Source: an uncultured Eubacteriales bacterium | Lineage (GTDB): Bacteria; Bacillota; Clostridia; Oscillospirales; Acutalibacteraceae | Length of the DNA stretch: 64,000 bases | Reading direction: 5' to 3' | NCBI GenBank assembly: GCA_934647945.1 | Contig: CAKUFK010000005.1 | Span: forward strand, 1 to 64,000 | Made by a program: the position numbers and the translations under genes | The notes under the pieces: model-generated | What the model was told of the DNA's origin: nothing | Databases searched by the model: none | Seen by the model: the letters and a program-made list of their open reading frames with translations, nothing else | Part shown: piece after piece, positions 32,785-41,333 of the stretch | Layout of the letters: every line of letters begins with the position of its first letter | How positions within the stretch are numbered: the first letter of the stretch is position 1

Positions 32785-33561
32785 TTGGACGACACCCCTG
32801 TTCTTCGCCGCCGGATCCATTTTCTCGATGAGGTTCGTGGATTCGACCTGATCCTCATGGTGTTTTTCCATGGGTTCTATATGCTGGGCTGGATCTACGA
32901 CGTCGCGTTCGGGCGCACGCTTTTCCAGTTTTTCCGGCCGGTTCAGCCCCTTTTTGCCGGGCTGTTCATCTTTATCTGCGGCATTTCCTGCTATCTGTCC
33001 CACAGCAACGCCCGCCGCGGCCTGATTCTGGCGGGAATTTCGGTGGGAATTTCCCTTTTTCTCTACCTGTTCATGCGGGACGAAATGATCTGGTTCGGTA
33101 TCCTGCATTTTCTGGCTGTCTCCATCCTGCTGTTTGCGGCGCTGCGGCCCCTGCTTTCCAAGGTGCCTCCCCTCGCGGGGATCGCCGTGTGTGCCGTCCT
33201 GTTCCTGCTCACCTATCACATGTCGCACGAGCTGGGCAGTTGGTTCGGGATCAAGGGCCTGTTTACTCTGCCCTTGCCCGAAAGCCTCGTCGACATTCCG
33301 TGGCTTTACCCGCTCGGGATCGGCCGGGGGACCGGCGCGGATTATTTTCCCCTGCTGCCTTGGTTTTTCTGTTTCCTCGCGGGCAGCTTCGTGGGGGTAT
33401 GGGCGAAGGCCGGCCGTTTTCCCGGCTGGATGTATAAAAGCCGCGCGCCTTGGTTGTCCTGGATCGGGAAACACACCCTCATCATCTATGTCGTCCATCA
33501 GCCGGTCATCTATGTCGTGTGCGGCGGTGTGATGTGGCTCATCCGCGCTTTCGGCGGGTGA
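32785..33561 (+). CDS. Membrane acyltransferase-like protein (DUF1624 / HGSNAT catalytic family)
   Basis: The 258-residue product has about seven membrane segments. It begins R-R-x-HFLDE-x-RGFDLILMVFFHGFYMLG, which is the opening of the heparan-alpha-glucosaminide N-acetyltransferase-like family (DUF1624). Bacterial members are thought to acylate surface glycans, but this is not proven. I use the TTG start at 32785 because it follows AAAAGGAGGAGG by 7 nt, and there is no in-frame ATG between it and the first helix; a poor ATG at 32710 precedes it. It is a single-gene unit. Confidence 0.8.
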   Translation: MDDTPVLRRRIHFLDEVRGFDLILMVFFHGFYMLGWIYDVAFGRTLFQFFRPVQPLFAGLFIFICGISCYLSHSNARRGLILAGISVGISLFLYLFMRDEMIWFGILHFLAVSILLFAALRPLLSKVPPLAGIAVCAVLFLLTYHMSHELGSWFGIKGLFTLPLPESLVDIPWLYPLGIGRGTGADYFPLLPWFFCFLAGSFVGVWAKAGRFPGWMYKSRAPWLSWIGKHTLIIYVVHQPVIYVVCGGVMWLIRAFGG

Positions 33562-33677
33562 CGGGAGACGCCGGTCGGAGAGCCGGACGGCGCGGGACTT
33601 ACCCGAGCCGGGCATGTGTCCGTTTCCGGGATTTGTTCATGGAAAACAGGCGGCCGTTGTGTCGGTTGAGGGCACGG

Positions 33678-33699
33678 AAAAATCAATGGGTTGATTTTT
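33678..33699. terminator. AT-rich bidirectional terminator
   Basis: AAAAATCAA (33678-33686), loop TGGG, TTGATTTTT (33691-33699). It lies between the convergent acyltransferase and queT genes and has T-runs on either strand. The remaining bases from 33562 hold no supported gene. Confidence 0.55.
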
Positions 33700-33725
33700 A
33701 TACATATTATCCCATTTGTATAACG

Positions 33726-34277
33726 TTACAAAGCGGCACGGCCGGTCTGGGCACCGAACAGCACCCTGGCCGCCCCCGACCGCTCGAGCATGGCGAAGAG
33801 CAGAAGCCCGCAGACCGTACAGGCGGCAAGCTGGCCGGCCGCGACCCCCAGCATGTTGAAATACCAGGGCAGGCCCCCATATACGAGGGTCAGCTCGATC
33901 CCCACCACCACCGCGTTGATCAGTACCGGGGGCAGGGTCGCCCAGACGGGCAGGCCCCATATACGCGGGCGGCGAAGAGCATACGTCAGGCAGGCGGCAA
34001 CCAGGGTGGCGAGAGTTCCAAAAAGCAGATCCCAGGCCCCCGCCGGATTGGCGCCGCCCATCAGGCCAAACAGATTGGAAACCAGGCAGCCGATGGCGAG
34101 TCCCGGGATAGCGGCGGGGGTGAACACCGGCAGGATGGTGAACGCTTCCGAGACCCGGAACTGGACGGCACCAAAACCGGCGGGTTGGATGAGGACGGTG
34201 TAGACCGTGTACAGTGCGGCGATCAGCGCCGCCTGCACGAGCCGGATCAGGGCCGCGCGGGTGTGTGTGTGCTGCAT
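33726..34277 (-). CDS. queT: QueT family transporter (queuosine precursor, ECF-type S component)
   Basis: A 183-residue membrane protein with about five or six helices that matches QueT, the substrate-binding S component of an energy-coupling-factor importer for a queuosine precursor. The GLAIGCLVSNLFG and GGANPAGAWDLLFGTLATL stretch is the family hallmark. I start it at 34277, where GGAGG stands 8 nt before the ATG; two upstream ATGs lack this. The leader may contain a preQ1 riboswitch. The shared ECF ATPase and T subunits must be elsewhere. Confidence 0.9.
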   Translation of the reverse strand: MQHTHTRAALIRLVQAALIAALYTVYTVLIQPAGFGAVQFRVSEAFTILPVFTPAAIPGLAIGCLVSNLFGLMGGANPAGAWDLLFGTLATLVAACLTYALRRPRIWGLPVWATLPPVLINAVVVGIELTLVYGGLPWYFNMLGVAAGQLAACTVCGLLLFAMLERSGAARVLFGAQTGRAAL

Positions 34278-34285
34278 ACCAAATG

Positions 34286-34327
34286 CCTCCATAGTTTTGA
34301 TTTCCGCGGCACCATGCGGCACCGCAG
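34286..34327 (-). promoter_or_regulatory. Candidate preQ1-type riboswitch before queT
   Basis: On the minus strand a six-pair stem CTGCGG/CCGCGG (34322-34327 with 34304-34309) encloses a 12-nt loop, and is followed by an A-rich tail (AAATCAAAACTA) running into the GGAGG ribosome site. This is the size and order of the small preQ1-I aptamer, in which the tail inserts into the helix and hides the ribosome site. I cannot fully check the loop consensus. Confidence 0.45.
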
Positions 34328-34369
34328 GGTCAGGATGGTTTCGAACTGACCTGGCCGAAGCCGTCTCTT

Positions 34370-34398
34370 ACTATATCCCCTCTTTCTCTGTTTGTCAA
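34370..34398 (-). promoter_or_regulatory. queT promoter
   Basis: Minus-strand TTGACA (34393-34398), 17-bp spacer, TATAGT (34370-34375). It gives a leader of about 85 nt, which contains a GGTCAG/CTGACC hairpin and the candidate aptamer. Confidence 0.8.
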
Positions 34399-34545
34399 GG
34401 GCTCTACCTTTCCAGTCCCGTATGGCCGCTTCGGCCGAGTCTGTGCGCGGGGGGACATGAAGGAACCGGGGTCATGAATCGGAGTGTCTGGCGGCAGCAA
34501 AGGACGGAAAATCACTTTCCATGGTAATCATACATCACAAAAGGA

Positions 34546-34592
34546 GCCGAGCGCGATGTCACACACAGAGGTGACGGCGCTCGGCCCTTTTT
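34546..34592. terminator. Terminator between queT and the oxidoreductase operon
   Basis: GCCGAGCGC (34546-34554) pairs with GCGCTCGGC (34577-34585), with an inner GTCAC/GTGAC stem. TTTTTT follows on the plus strand and CTCCTTTT on the minus strand. It lies 40 bp past the oxidoreductase stop (34625), for which it is the likely terminator. Confidence 0.6.
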
Positions 34593-34624
34593 TCTTTAAT
34601 AGTTTATATATAGAAACCGGCCTC

Positions 34625-35566
34625 TTACAAGGCGTTCAACAAACTGAGAACGGTGGTCAGGCTCTCCGGTGTCACCCGGTCGATCGGGGTATTGTTGCGC
34701 ACCGCGTCGGCAAAGTACCGGATCTCGTTGGCATAGGCGTCGCTTTTGGGGAGCTGGAGGGTGTCACTTTCTCCGGCATCCTCCCCAGCCGACAGAATCC
34801 GCCCGTTTCGCTCGTATATCGTCAGGCGGTTATCCTCGTAAACAGCCACCGCTTCCTCGAACTGAAAACGGAACCCCATGCGGAAAGGGACAGGGGAAGC
34901 GTACCAGGAGGCGTCGGCCGTGACAAAGAAGCCGTCGAATTCATATACCACGCTCACATAGTCCTGCGTTTTTTCCTTTGCGCGGAAACGGGTTGCGTTT
35001 TTAGGTGTGCCGAAGGCGTACACCAGGAAATCCAGGTCGTGGATATGCAGGTCGAAGGGAACGAGCCCGCTGCGCCGTTCGTCCATCATCCAGCCGTCCC
35101 AGCTCCAGGCGGGATAACAGCCCAGCCGGGACATGCTTCCCGACAGCAGTCTCCCGTACTGCCGGCTCTCGTACAGGTCCTTGATCCGCTCATACTCCGG
35201 CCAGAACCGCAGCACCTGCGCGACCATGAACTTGACCTGATGTTTCGCCGCTGTTTCAGTCAGACGGGGGATGTCCACGGTGTTCAGGGATACCGGCTTT
35301 TCACACAGCACGTGTATGCCCCGCTGCATCGCCTTTTCGGCGTATTCGGCATGCAGATAGGTGGGCAGGCAGATATCCAGAATATCCAGAGATTCCTGGT
35401 CCAGCATGTCGTCGAAGCGCTCGTAATGGTGCTTATCGGGGTATTTTTCCATCTGCTCGGGCCGGATATCGCAGAGCGCCACGAGTTTGGCATCTTCCAT
35501 ACCGTCCCACGCGGGTATATGTGCGCCGCTGATGCCCCCGACGCCGATCAGTCCGACCGTCAGCAT
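34625..35566 (-). CDS. Gfo/Idh/MocA-family oxidoreductase
   Basis: A 313-residue NAD(P)-dependent dehydrogenase of sugars or inositols. The N-terminal Rossmann fold begins GLIGVGGISGAH (5-16), with CEKPVS near 89-94 and the catalytic-region motif DLHIHDLDF in the C-terminal domain. The substrate cannot be deduced. It overlaps the upstream isomerase/epimerase gene by 7 bp, so the two form a sugar-modification pair under control of the divergent AraC gene (inference). Confidence 0.9.
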   Translation of the reverse strand: MLTVGLIGVGGISGAHIPAWDGMEDAKLVALCDIRPEQMEKYPDKHHYERFDDMLDQESLDILDICLPTYLHAEYAEKAMQRGIHVLCEKPVSLNTVDIPRLTETAAKHQVKFMVAQVLRFWPEYERIKDLYESRQYGRLLSGSMSRLGCYPAWSWDGWMMDERRSGLVPFDLHIHDLDFLVYAFGTPKNATRFRAKEKTQDYVSVVYEFDGFFVTADASWYASPVPFRMGFRFQFEEAVAVYEDNRLTIYERNGRILSAGEDAGESDTLQLPKSDAYANEIRYFADAVRNNTPIDRVTPESLTTVLSLLNAL

Positions 35567-36408
35567 GCCTTTCCACCTCCATAAACCCTCTGGATGATCT
35601 GTTCCAGATACGTTTTGGCGTGCTGGATATCCGCCAGCTGCTGCTCGCCGTCGATTTCGCGTTCGATCGTTACATAGGAGTCGTATCCGAGCGTATGCAG
35701 CTTTTCAAAGAGTGCGCCGAAATCCACCCTGCCGTCTCCAAGGCGGATCTCTTCACCCAAATCGTGGCCGTTGGTCGGATACATGCCATCCTTGGCGTGG
35801 AGATTGCGGACATAGGGTCCGAAAACATCGAGTGCGTCTACAGGATTGGCTTTGCCGTAAAGGATGAGATTCGCGGTGTCGAGATTGACGCCGAGATTGT
35901 CACAGTCCACCGTCTCAAAACAGCGCAGGAGAGTCACGGGTGTTTCCTGCCCTGTCTCAAAAAGCAGATGCTGTCCGTTTTTCCGGCAGTGCAGCGCGAC
36001 AGTGCGCACAGCGTCGCAGAAGCCCTCATATTCCGGGTCGCAAGGATTCTCCGGAATAAACCCCATATGGGTGACGACGTCCGAAACGCCGAGCGCCGCG
36101 GCAAAGTCCGAGCCGTCGCATAGATTCCGGACCCGCAGGGCGCGGAAGGCCGGGGGAACGAGCCCAATGGTCTGCGGCCCTTCGTAAAAATTCCAGGTAC
36201 ACGCTCCTTCCCAGCCGCACCAGAAGGCCGAGAGCGTCACCCCGTTCTCCTCCGCATGGCGGCGGATCTCCGCGGCGTTTTCGGTGGTCCACAACGCCGG
36301 CTTCCAGGATACCAGCTGGCAGCAGTCAAAGCCGCTGTTCCGGAGCGTTTCAAATTTCTTTGCAATATGTTCGGCATCGTCGAACTGGATGCAGGTTCCG
36401 ATCCTCAT
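35560..36408 (-). CDS. Sugar phosphate isomerase/epimerase (AP-endonuclease 2-type TIM barrel)
   Basis: A 282-residue TIM barrel like IolE/IolH or hydroxypyruvate isomerase-type proteins, with metal-binding acidic residues in FETGQETP, NLDTANL and HAKDG stretches and the ending E-R-E-(I/D). It is the first gene of a two-gene unit with the oxidoreductase, overlapping it by 7 bp. The exact sugar is unknown. The ATG follows GGGGGAT. Confidence 0.88.
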   Translation of the reverse strand: MRIGTCIQFDDAEHIAKKFETLRNSGFDCCQLVSWKPALWTTENAAEIRRHAEENGVTLSAFWCGWEGACTWNFYEGPQTIGLVPPAFRALRVRNLCDGSDFAAALGVSDVVTHMGFIPENPCDPEYEGFCDAVRTVALHCRKNGQHLLFETGQETPVTLLRCFETVDCDNLGVNLDTANLILYGKANPVDALDVFGPYVRNLHAKDGMYPTNGHDLGEEIRLGDGRVDFGALFEKLHTLGYDSYVTIEREIDGEQQLADIQHAKTYLEQIIQRVYGGGKAC

Positions 36409-36540
36409 ACGTATCCCCCATCATTTCATGGTCAAAACATTGTGGTGCTGACGGTTTTATGGTATCATACCCGTGAAGGCCGTGAAAGAGCCGCTTTGAC
36501 TATTATTTGCATCATATTGACTTTTTGAAAAGGTGAGAGG

Positions 36541-37419
36541 ATGAATACGAGGGCGTACAAAGAATATGAACCGGTACGATACCCCGAAAACGGGGTCAAG
36601 GTGTTATACGACGCCCGGGTGGAACCAGGGGCAAAGGCCTTTCCGCTGCACTGGCACGAACGCATGGAGCTGATCCGGGTGGTGGAGGGAAGTCTCGAAT
36701 GTCACGTTGACGATACACGTTTTATAGTGAAGACGGGGGAGCTGGCCATAGCCTGTCCCTGCCGTCCGCATGGGGCGGCGGCGGGACGGGAGGGCGCACG
36801 TTATCATACCGTCATGTTTGACCCCGCCGACTTTTACAACGCCAGTGGTGCGTCCAGGCGCTATTTGACCGCCATATGTGATTCGACCGCGGTGTTTGCC
36901 CCGTGTACTGGCGACAGCCGGGTGCTGGGTGTGCTGGACGGCCTGGTCAGCCTGTGCCGCAGTGAGGGCCGGGGAACGGCGCTGTATGCGGTCGGCAGGG
37001 TGTATGAGCTGCTCGGCGTGCTGTATGACCGCTGTTTGCTCAACGAGTCGCCCTCCCGTTTGGCGGACGCACGTTTCCGGGAGGTCTTCGAGTATATCGA
37101 AGCCCATTATACCGAACCGCTGACCCTGGACGCATTGAGCTGCCGGTTTGGATACAATAAGGCGTACTTCTGCCGCCGCTTCAAAGAGGTTGCCGGTATC
37201 AGCGCCATGCGGTATATCACGATCCTCCGGCTCGAGCAAGCACGCCGCCTTCTGGAACGGCAGGAAAGCGTCGGTGGGGCGGCCATAGCCTGTGGATTCT
37301 GCAATATCAGCCATTTTTCGAATGCCTTCCGTGGACATTATGGGGTGGCCCCTTCCACCTTCCGCAAAGGCTCTTCGGTTGGAGGGAATGAAGCCCCTTC
37401 TGCAGTGCCCGAGAGATAA
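36541..37419 (+). CDS. AraC-family transcriptional regulator
   Basis: A 292-residue regulator with an N-terminal cupin-like sensing domain (HWHERMELIRVVEG near 37-50) and a C-terminal double helix-turn-helix (about 185-285) with the signature AIACGFCNISHFSNAFRGHYG. It is divergent from the isomerase/oxidoreductase pair across a 130-bp region, the classic layout for a regulator and its target. ATG 36541 follows AAAGGTGAGAGG. The inducer is unknown, but is likely a sugar. Confidence 0.92.
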   Translation: MNTRAYKEYEPVRYPENGVKVLYDARVEPGAKAFPLHWHERMELIRVVEGSLECHVDDTRFIVKTGELAIACPCRPHGAAAGREGARYHTVMFDPADFYNASGASRRYLTAICDSTAVFAPCTGDSRVLGVLDGLVSLCRSEGRGTALYAVGRVYELLGVLYDRCLLNESPSRLADARFREVFEYIEAHYTEPLTLDALSCRFGYNKAYFCRRFKEVAGISAMRYITILRLEQARRLLERQESVGGAAIACGFCNISHFSNAFRGHYGVAPSTFRKGSSVGGNEAPSAVPER

Positions 37420-37550
37420 AAAACGACCGGAGGATCCGGCCGAATATCCACACCGCCTGCAAAAACTCAAGATATCATTAGGGGGATTCCTCACACTCTG
37501 CGCGAGAAGAGCATCCCCCTGATATGACGGCCTGTTTCCGAAAAAATAAA

Positions 37551-37579
37551 AAGCCGCCATCCCGGGAGGGTGGCGGCTT
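37551..37579 (-). terminator. Terminator of the 94-residue gene
   Basis: AAGCCGCCA and TGGCGGCTT form a stem with an internal CCC/GGG extension and one bulge; on the minus strand it is followed by TTTTATTTTTT. It is 4 bp past the stop at 37583. Confidence 0.8.
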
Positions 37580-37582
37580 GAT

Positions 37583-37867
37583 TTATGCCCTTTTTCTCAT
37601 GGGATCCTTGTCCATCTTGATCTCATCGAGAAGCCAAAGCTGTTCGGGGGTGTAATTCTGAACCGCGGCCACCCGGGACCGTTTGGAATTCGCCAACCGC
37701 ACCTCTGTGGTGAGAACGTCGGATTTATACTCCAGGTGTTCCAGACGACGATCCATGCTGCCCAGCTGTTGATCGATCCCGTGAAGGCGTGCGCCAATAG
37801 GCTCTGGCTTGCGATCCATCAATTGATTTATGGATTCGACCAGTGCTTTCTCGTCCGTCCTCTTCAC
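37583..37867 (-). CDS. Small coiled-coil-like protein of unknown function
   Basis: A 94-residue charged protein. The central part (about 28-60) has heptad-like spacing (IDQQLGSMDRRLEHLEYKSDVL) and suggests a coiled coil. No membrane segment is seen. The GTG start at 37867 follows AAGTGAG with poor spacing; an ATG at residue 17 is possible. Similar small proteins occur in phage-like regions, but no other phage gene is present. The function is unknown. Confidence 0.6.
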   Translation of the reverse strand: MKRTDEKALVESINQLMDRKPEPIGARLHGIDQQLGSMDRRLEHLEYKSDVLTTEVRLANSKRSRVAAVQNYTPEQLWLLDEIKMDKDPMRKRA

Positions 37868-38310
37868 CTCACTTCATTAGAATGCCATACCCGTCTGCGG
37901 TTTTGCAGGGGCCATTGCTGTGTTATTTTGATCGCTTTCTGGCAGTCGTTCAACGCAGCAAGCGGTTTTGGCAGGGGGAAACGGACGGTCAATCCGTATT
38001 CCCTTCTCATTTGGCTCAGACATAGCCGCGAATTGCTGCGGATGCCGCTGGAGGTAACAGCCTCTCGCTTCTTTCAGATAAAGAAATAGGAGTGGGCGGC
38101 ATGAGCAAGAAGCGGCGCTGTAAGGGAGGGCTCAGGAGCAGTGTGCGGCGGCCGGGCAAAATGAAAGAAAATGGTGAAAATCACCGCTTGTCTTAAAATG
38201 TGTCAGGCCGTCGACACAAGGAAGGAGACACTCCTGCGCCGGCAGGACCTGAGGGGGCGCTGGCTGTCGAAACGCGTCGGACGGTTTTGGAGGTCCCGGA
38301 CGAGTGCGGC
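37868..38310. other. Interval upstream of the phosphoglucomutase gene
   Basis: About 440 bp. Apart from one possible 31-codon frame at 38101, I see no supported gene. Codon use of the other open frames is irregular and they lack ribosome sites. No repeat or structured RNA stands out. Confidence 0.45.
38101..38196 (+). CDS. Possible 31-residue basic peptide
   Basis: ATG at 38101 is preceded by ATAGGAG with 8-nt spacing. The product starts MSKKRRCKGGLRSS and is strongly basic. It ends with TAA. The ribosome site is the main evidence; there is no conserved family I recognise, and no clear promoter. Confidence 0.25.
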   Translation: MSKKRRCKGGLRSSVRRPGKMKENGENHRLS

Positions 38311-38339
38311 TTGCATTTTTTGGTAAAACTGTGTATGAT
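38311..38339 (+). promoter_or_regulatory. Phosphoglucomutase promoter
   Basis: TTGCAT (38311-38316), 17-bp spacer, TATGAT (38334-38339), about 58 bp before the ATG. Confidence 0.75.
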
Positions 38340-38397
38340 AAAGGTGTATTTTATGCCGTCTGTGGGTGCGGCGGCCTGTGGAAAGGAACGATTAACC

Positions 38398-40119
38398 ATG
38401 AACGCTGAAATTCGTCAAAAATATGAGCTCTGGCTGCAAAACGCTGTGGAGGATCCCGACCTCGTCCGGGAGCTTCGGGACATCGAAGGGCAGGAGGACG
38501 CGATCGAGGACCGCTTCTACCGGGAGCTGGAGTTCGGCACGGGCGGCCTGCGAGGTGTCATCGGGGCCGGGGAGAACCGCATGAATATTTACACCGTCCG
38601 CAAGGCGACTCAGGGCCTGGCGGATTATCTGAATGGCCGGTATGAGACGGCGGCGGTCTCCGTCTCCTTCGACTCTCGCATCAAATCCGATCTTTTTGCC
38701 AGGGAAGCGGCGCGGGTGCTTGCCGCGAACGGCATCACCGTCCACCTGTTCCCCGAGCTGGAACCGACGCCGGTCCTCTCCTACGCGGTGCGGCAAAACC
38801 GCTGCCAGGCCGGCATCATGGTCACGGCCAGCCACAACCCTGCCAAATACAATGGCTACAAATGCTACGGTCCAGACGGCTGTCAGATGACCGACCACGA
38901 CGCGAGCGAGGTGACGGCCTACATCCGCAAGGTAGACCTATTCCGGGGAGTGAAAACCGTTCCCTTCGACGAGGCGCTGGCCGATGGCCGTATCGTCACG
39001 ATCGCGGACGCCCTGCTCGAATCTTATATGGACTGTGTCCTCTCTCGCCAGGTGAATGCGGGCGTGTGCGGCCGGGCCCGGCTCAGCGTGGTGTATACCC
39101 CCCTCAACGGCACCGGCAACAAGCCCGTCCGGGAAGTGCTGCGGCGCATCGGCGTGCCGCTGGTGGCCGTCGTACCCGAGCAGGAGCTGCCCGACGGGAA
39201 TTTCCCGACCGCACCATATCCCAATCCGGAAATCCGCCAGGCCTTCGAATGTGCGCTGGAGCTGGCCAAGACCGTCGGTCCTGACCTGCTGCTCGCCACC
39301 GATCCCGATTGCGACCGGGTGGGCATTGCCGTACGGGACGGGGAGGATTACACCCTGATGACCGGCAACGAGGTCGGCTGCCTGCTGCTCGATTACATCC
39401 TTGCCTGCCGTTCTGTAGCCGGAACCCTGCCGCACGAGCCGGTAGTGGTCAAAACCATCGTCACCTCCGATCTCGCCGCCCGTATCGCGGAGAAGTACGG
39501 CTGCCGTATGGTCGAGGTGCTCACCGGTTTCAAATATATCGGCGAGCAGATCGGCCTTTTGGAAAAAGCCGGAGAGGAAGACCGCTACGTCTTCGGATTC
39601 GAAGAGAGCTACGGCTATCTGGCAGGCACCTATGTCCGGGATAAAGACGCGGTGGTCTCCTCTATGCTCATCTGTGAAATGGCTGCGTATTACAAGGAAA
39701 AGGGCCAGACCCTCCTCGACGTACTGGCCGCCCTTTACAAGGAACACGGCTGCTACCGGCATTTTCAGGTCAGCGCCCAGTTCGAGGGGGCGGAAGGCAT
39801 GGCTGCGATGGATCGGCTGATGGCCTCCCTGCGGCAGAGCCGGCCGTCTGAGCTTGCCGGGCTTCGGGTGGTCAAGGTCGCGGATTATCAGGAGTCGGTT
39901 CAGGAGGACGTCGTTTCCGGGGCCAGGTCCCCCATCGACCTGCCCAAGTCCAATGTCCTCGCCTTCGGCCTGGAGGGGGGCGCGGGCCTCGTCATCCGCC
40001 CTTCCGGCACCGAGCCCAAGGTCAAGGCCTATGTTACCGCCACCGGCGCCGATCCGGACGCAGCCGAGGCGATGGCCGAGCGGCTCCGGGAAGCGGCGGC
40101 CGCCCTGCTCAAGGCATAA
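38398..40119 (+). CDS. pgm: Phosphoglucomutase / phosphomannomutase (alpha-D-phosphohexomutase family)
   Basis: A 573-residue phosphosugar mutase linking glucose 6-phosphate and glucose 1-phosphate. It has the phospho-serine loop TASHNPAKYNG, the metal loop DPDCDRVG, the sugar-binding FEESYG and the phosphate-binding RPSGTEPK near the end. The size is that of the PgcA type found in Firmicutes. ATG 38398 follows GGAAAGGAACG; the upstream continuation is not supported. It is monocistronic with its own promoter and terminator. Confidence 0.95.
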   Translation: MNAEIRQKYELWLQNAVEDPDLVRELRDIEGQEDAIEDRFYRELEFGTGGLRGVIGAGENRMNIYTVRKATQGLADYLNGRYETAAVSVSFDSRIKSDLFAREAARVLAANGITVHLFPELEPTPVLSYAVRQNRCQAGIMVTASHNPAKYNGYKCYGPDGCQMTDHDASEVTAYIRKVDLFRGVKTVPFDEALADGRIVTIADALLESYMDCVLSRQVNAGVCGRARLSVVYTPLNGTGNKPVREVLRRIGVPLVAVVPEQELPDGNFPTAPYPNPEIRQAFECALELAKTVGPDLLLATDPDCDRVGIAVRDGEDYTLMTGNEVGCLLLDYILACRSVAGTLPHEPVVVKTIVTSDLAARIAEKYGCRMVEVLTGFKYIGEQIGLLEKAGEEDRYVFGFEESYGYLAGTYVRDKDAVVSSMLICEMAAYYKEKGQTLLDVLAALYKEHGCYRHFQVSAQFEGAEGMAAMDRLMASLRQSRPSELAGLRVVKVADYQESVQEDVVSGARSPIDLPKSNVLAFGLEGGAGLVIRPSGTEPKVKAYVTATGADPDAAEAMAERLREAAAALLKA

Positions 40120-40132
40120 GCTCCCGTATAGC

Positions 40133-40168
40133 AGAAGCGCGTGTGGCCGGAGGGCCATACGCGCTTCT
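40133..40168 (+). terminator. pgm terminator
   Basis: AGAAGCGCGTGTGGCC (40133-40148), loop GGAG, GGCCATACGCGCTTCT (40153-40168); one G-U pair; a short ATTGTT tail follows. The stretch to 40372 holds only further short hairpins and no gene. Confidence 0.7.
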
Positions 40169-40372
40169 ATTGTTGGCGCCGGCCGATCGCGGACAGCGCC
40201 TGTATTCCCGGATCCCGTAAAAGCCCTTCCGGATATAGGCCGCTGTGGCCGGTTTCCCGTATAGCTGCGTCACGATTGGATGTCAGATCCCGTATGCTTA
40301 AGGGGCCTGTCCATGACAAATGGACAGGCACCCGCCTTGCACGATGCGGCGCTCTCTGGAGAGGGCAGGCGG

Positions 40373-40945
40373 TCACGGCCGCATATCGGCAGCCGCGGCA
40401 ATGGCATCGGCGGCATCGGGGATGGCCTCGAGCACCGCCCGGATATCCTCATCCGCCGCGTGGCCGCTGTAGGTGCGGGTGGAGGTTTTTCCGTTTTTGA
40501 GCTGATAGGAAATCTCAAGCTCCCGCGGCACGCAATAGCATTCCGGCCCCCCGTTGTTTTCCTGCGCCAGGCTCTCCAGCCGGCCGACAGCGGACAGGCC
40601 TTCCGTGGAACTTACCTCAAATGTGATCCCCTTCCTATCGTCTGTGATCCTGCTGATATGCCGGCAGGTAACCGATGCCGACGCCATCGCGTCGGTCCTG
40701 GGGATGGGCGGGAAACGGAAGAACGCGAAATAGACGAGGACCCCCAGCGCAACCAGTCCGGACAGCATCACAGCCAAGCTGACGTAAAAGCCGGTGCCGG
40801 GACGACGTGCCGTCCCGCCGCCATCGGATGCGGCCCGACAGACCGCGCTCCCCTTCCCCTGACTCTCCTGTGGTGCCGCGGCGCCGCCGGCAACCGGCAG
40901 CAGGAACGGAAGAAACGACAAACGGATGATCTGCCGTCTGTTCAT
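40373..40945 (-). CDS. Membrane-anchored protein of unknown function
   Basis: A 190-residue protein with a basic, Ala/Pro-rich N-terminal part, one strong membrane segment (about 54-76, FYVSLAVMLSGLVALGVLVYFAFF) and a C-terminal soluble domain (about 85-190). The soluble part resembles small DUF domains near the membrane. ATG 40945 follows GGGAGGGG. It is divergent from argG across a 380-bp region that carries ARG boxes and two promoters. It is not an enzyme I recognise. Confidence 0.7.
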   Translation of the reverse strand: MNRRQIIRLSFLPFLLPVAGGAAAPQESQGKGSAVCRAASDGGGTARRPGTGFYVSLAVMLSGLVALGVLVYFAFFRFPPIPRTDAMASASVTCRHISRITDDRKGITFEVSSTEGLSAVGRLESLAQENNGGPECYCVPRELEISYQLKNGKTSTRTYSGHAADEDIRAVLEAIPDAADAIAAAADMRP

Positions 40946-41025
40946 TGAGCACCCCTCCCAACACATCCGTCCGGCGCCGGCCTGGTTCCCGCATTCCCGG
41001 CGCAAGCCTTATGTGGATATAGTCC

Positions 41026-41054
41026 AGTATAAAGCGGTTTTGGGGCGGTGTCAA
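41026..41054 (-). promoter_or_regulatory. Promoter of the membrane-anchored protein gene
   Basis: Minus-strand TTGACA (41049-41054), 17-bp spacer, TATACT (41026-41031). Confidence 0.8.
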
Positions 41055-41110
41055 TTCGTTTGACAACTCTATAACATTTTCGAAAAGTTCATTCGGATGG
41101 ATACAAAGAT

Positions 41111-41130
41111 AATGAATATTTATTCATATA
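41111..41130. promoter_or_regulatory. ARG box (ArgR operator) in the argG control region
   Basis: TGAATATTTATTCATA (41113-41128) is an almost perfect 16-bp palindrome matching the ArgR/AhrC operator consensus (TGAATAATTATTCA). It lies about 110 bp upstream of the argG -35. argR itself is not in this window. Confidence 0.7.
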
Positions 41131-41212
41131 TGCGTGTATGCCATTTGTGCGGATCAACCAGTATTCACGTTTAACTCTTCTCTCTTTGGTCAGGATAACA
41201 AAATTTTCTCGA

Positions 41213-41228
41213 TTCGAATAAATATGCG
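41213..41228. promoter_or_regulatory. Second, weaker ARG-box-like site
   Basis: TCGAATAAATATGCGA is a half-match to the AhrC-type ARG box, located right before the argG -35 at 41239. In known systems a distant and a near box together give looping repression. This site is less certain than the first. Confidence 0.4.
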
Positions 41229-41238
41229 ATGTATCCTC

Positions 41239-41267
41239 TTGCAAAATGGAAGCGGGGTGCGTATAAT
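41239..41267 (+). promoter_or_regulatory. argG promoter
   Basis: TTGCAA (41239-41244), 17-bp spacer, TATAAT (41262-41267), about 67 bp before the argG ATG. Confidence 0.88.
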
Positions 41268-41333
41268 AAGGCCATAATGAAAAACGGACATGGCGACCCG
41301 CCTGTCCGGATACAGAGAAAGGGTGTTCGGACA

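Noticed and set aside
34546..34592. T-box or riboswitch in the queT-oxidoreductase gap
   Set aside because: It is only a hairpin with a T-run; no gene follows on the plus strand, and it fits as the terminator of the minus-strand operon.
37736..38089. 117-codon plus-strand frame before pgm
   Set aside because: No ribosome site and irregular composition; it overlaps the minus-strand gene at 37583-37867.
41277..41333. Upstream in-frame ATG or Arg leader peptide for argG
   Set aside because: It lies a few bases from the predicted transcription start, is in frame with argG and has only three Arg codons without a hairpin pair.
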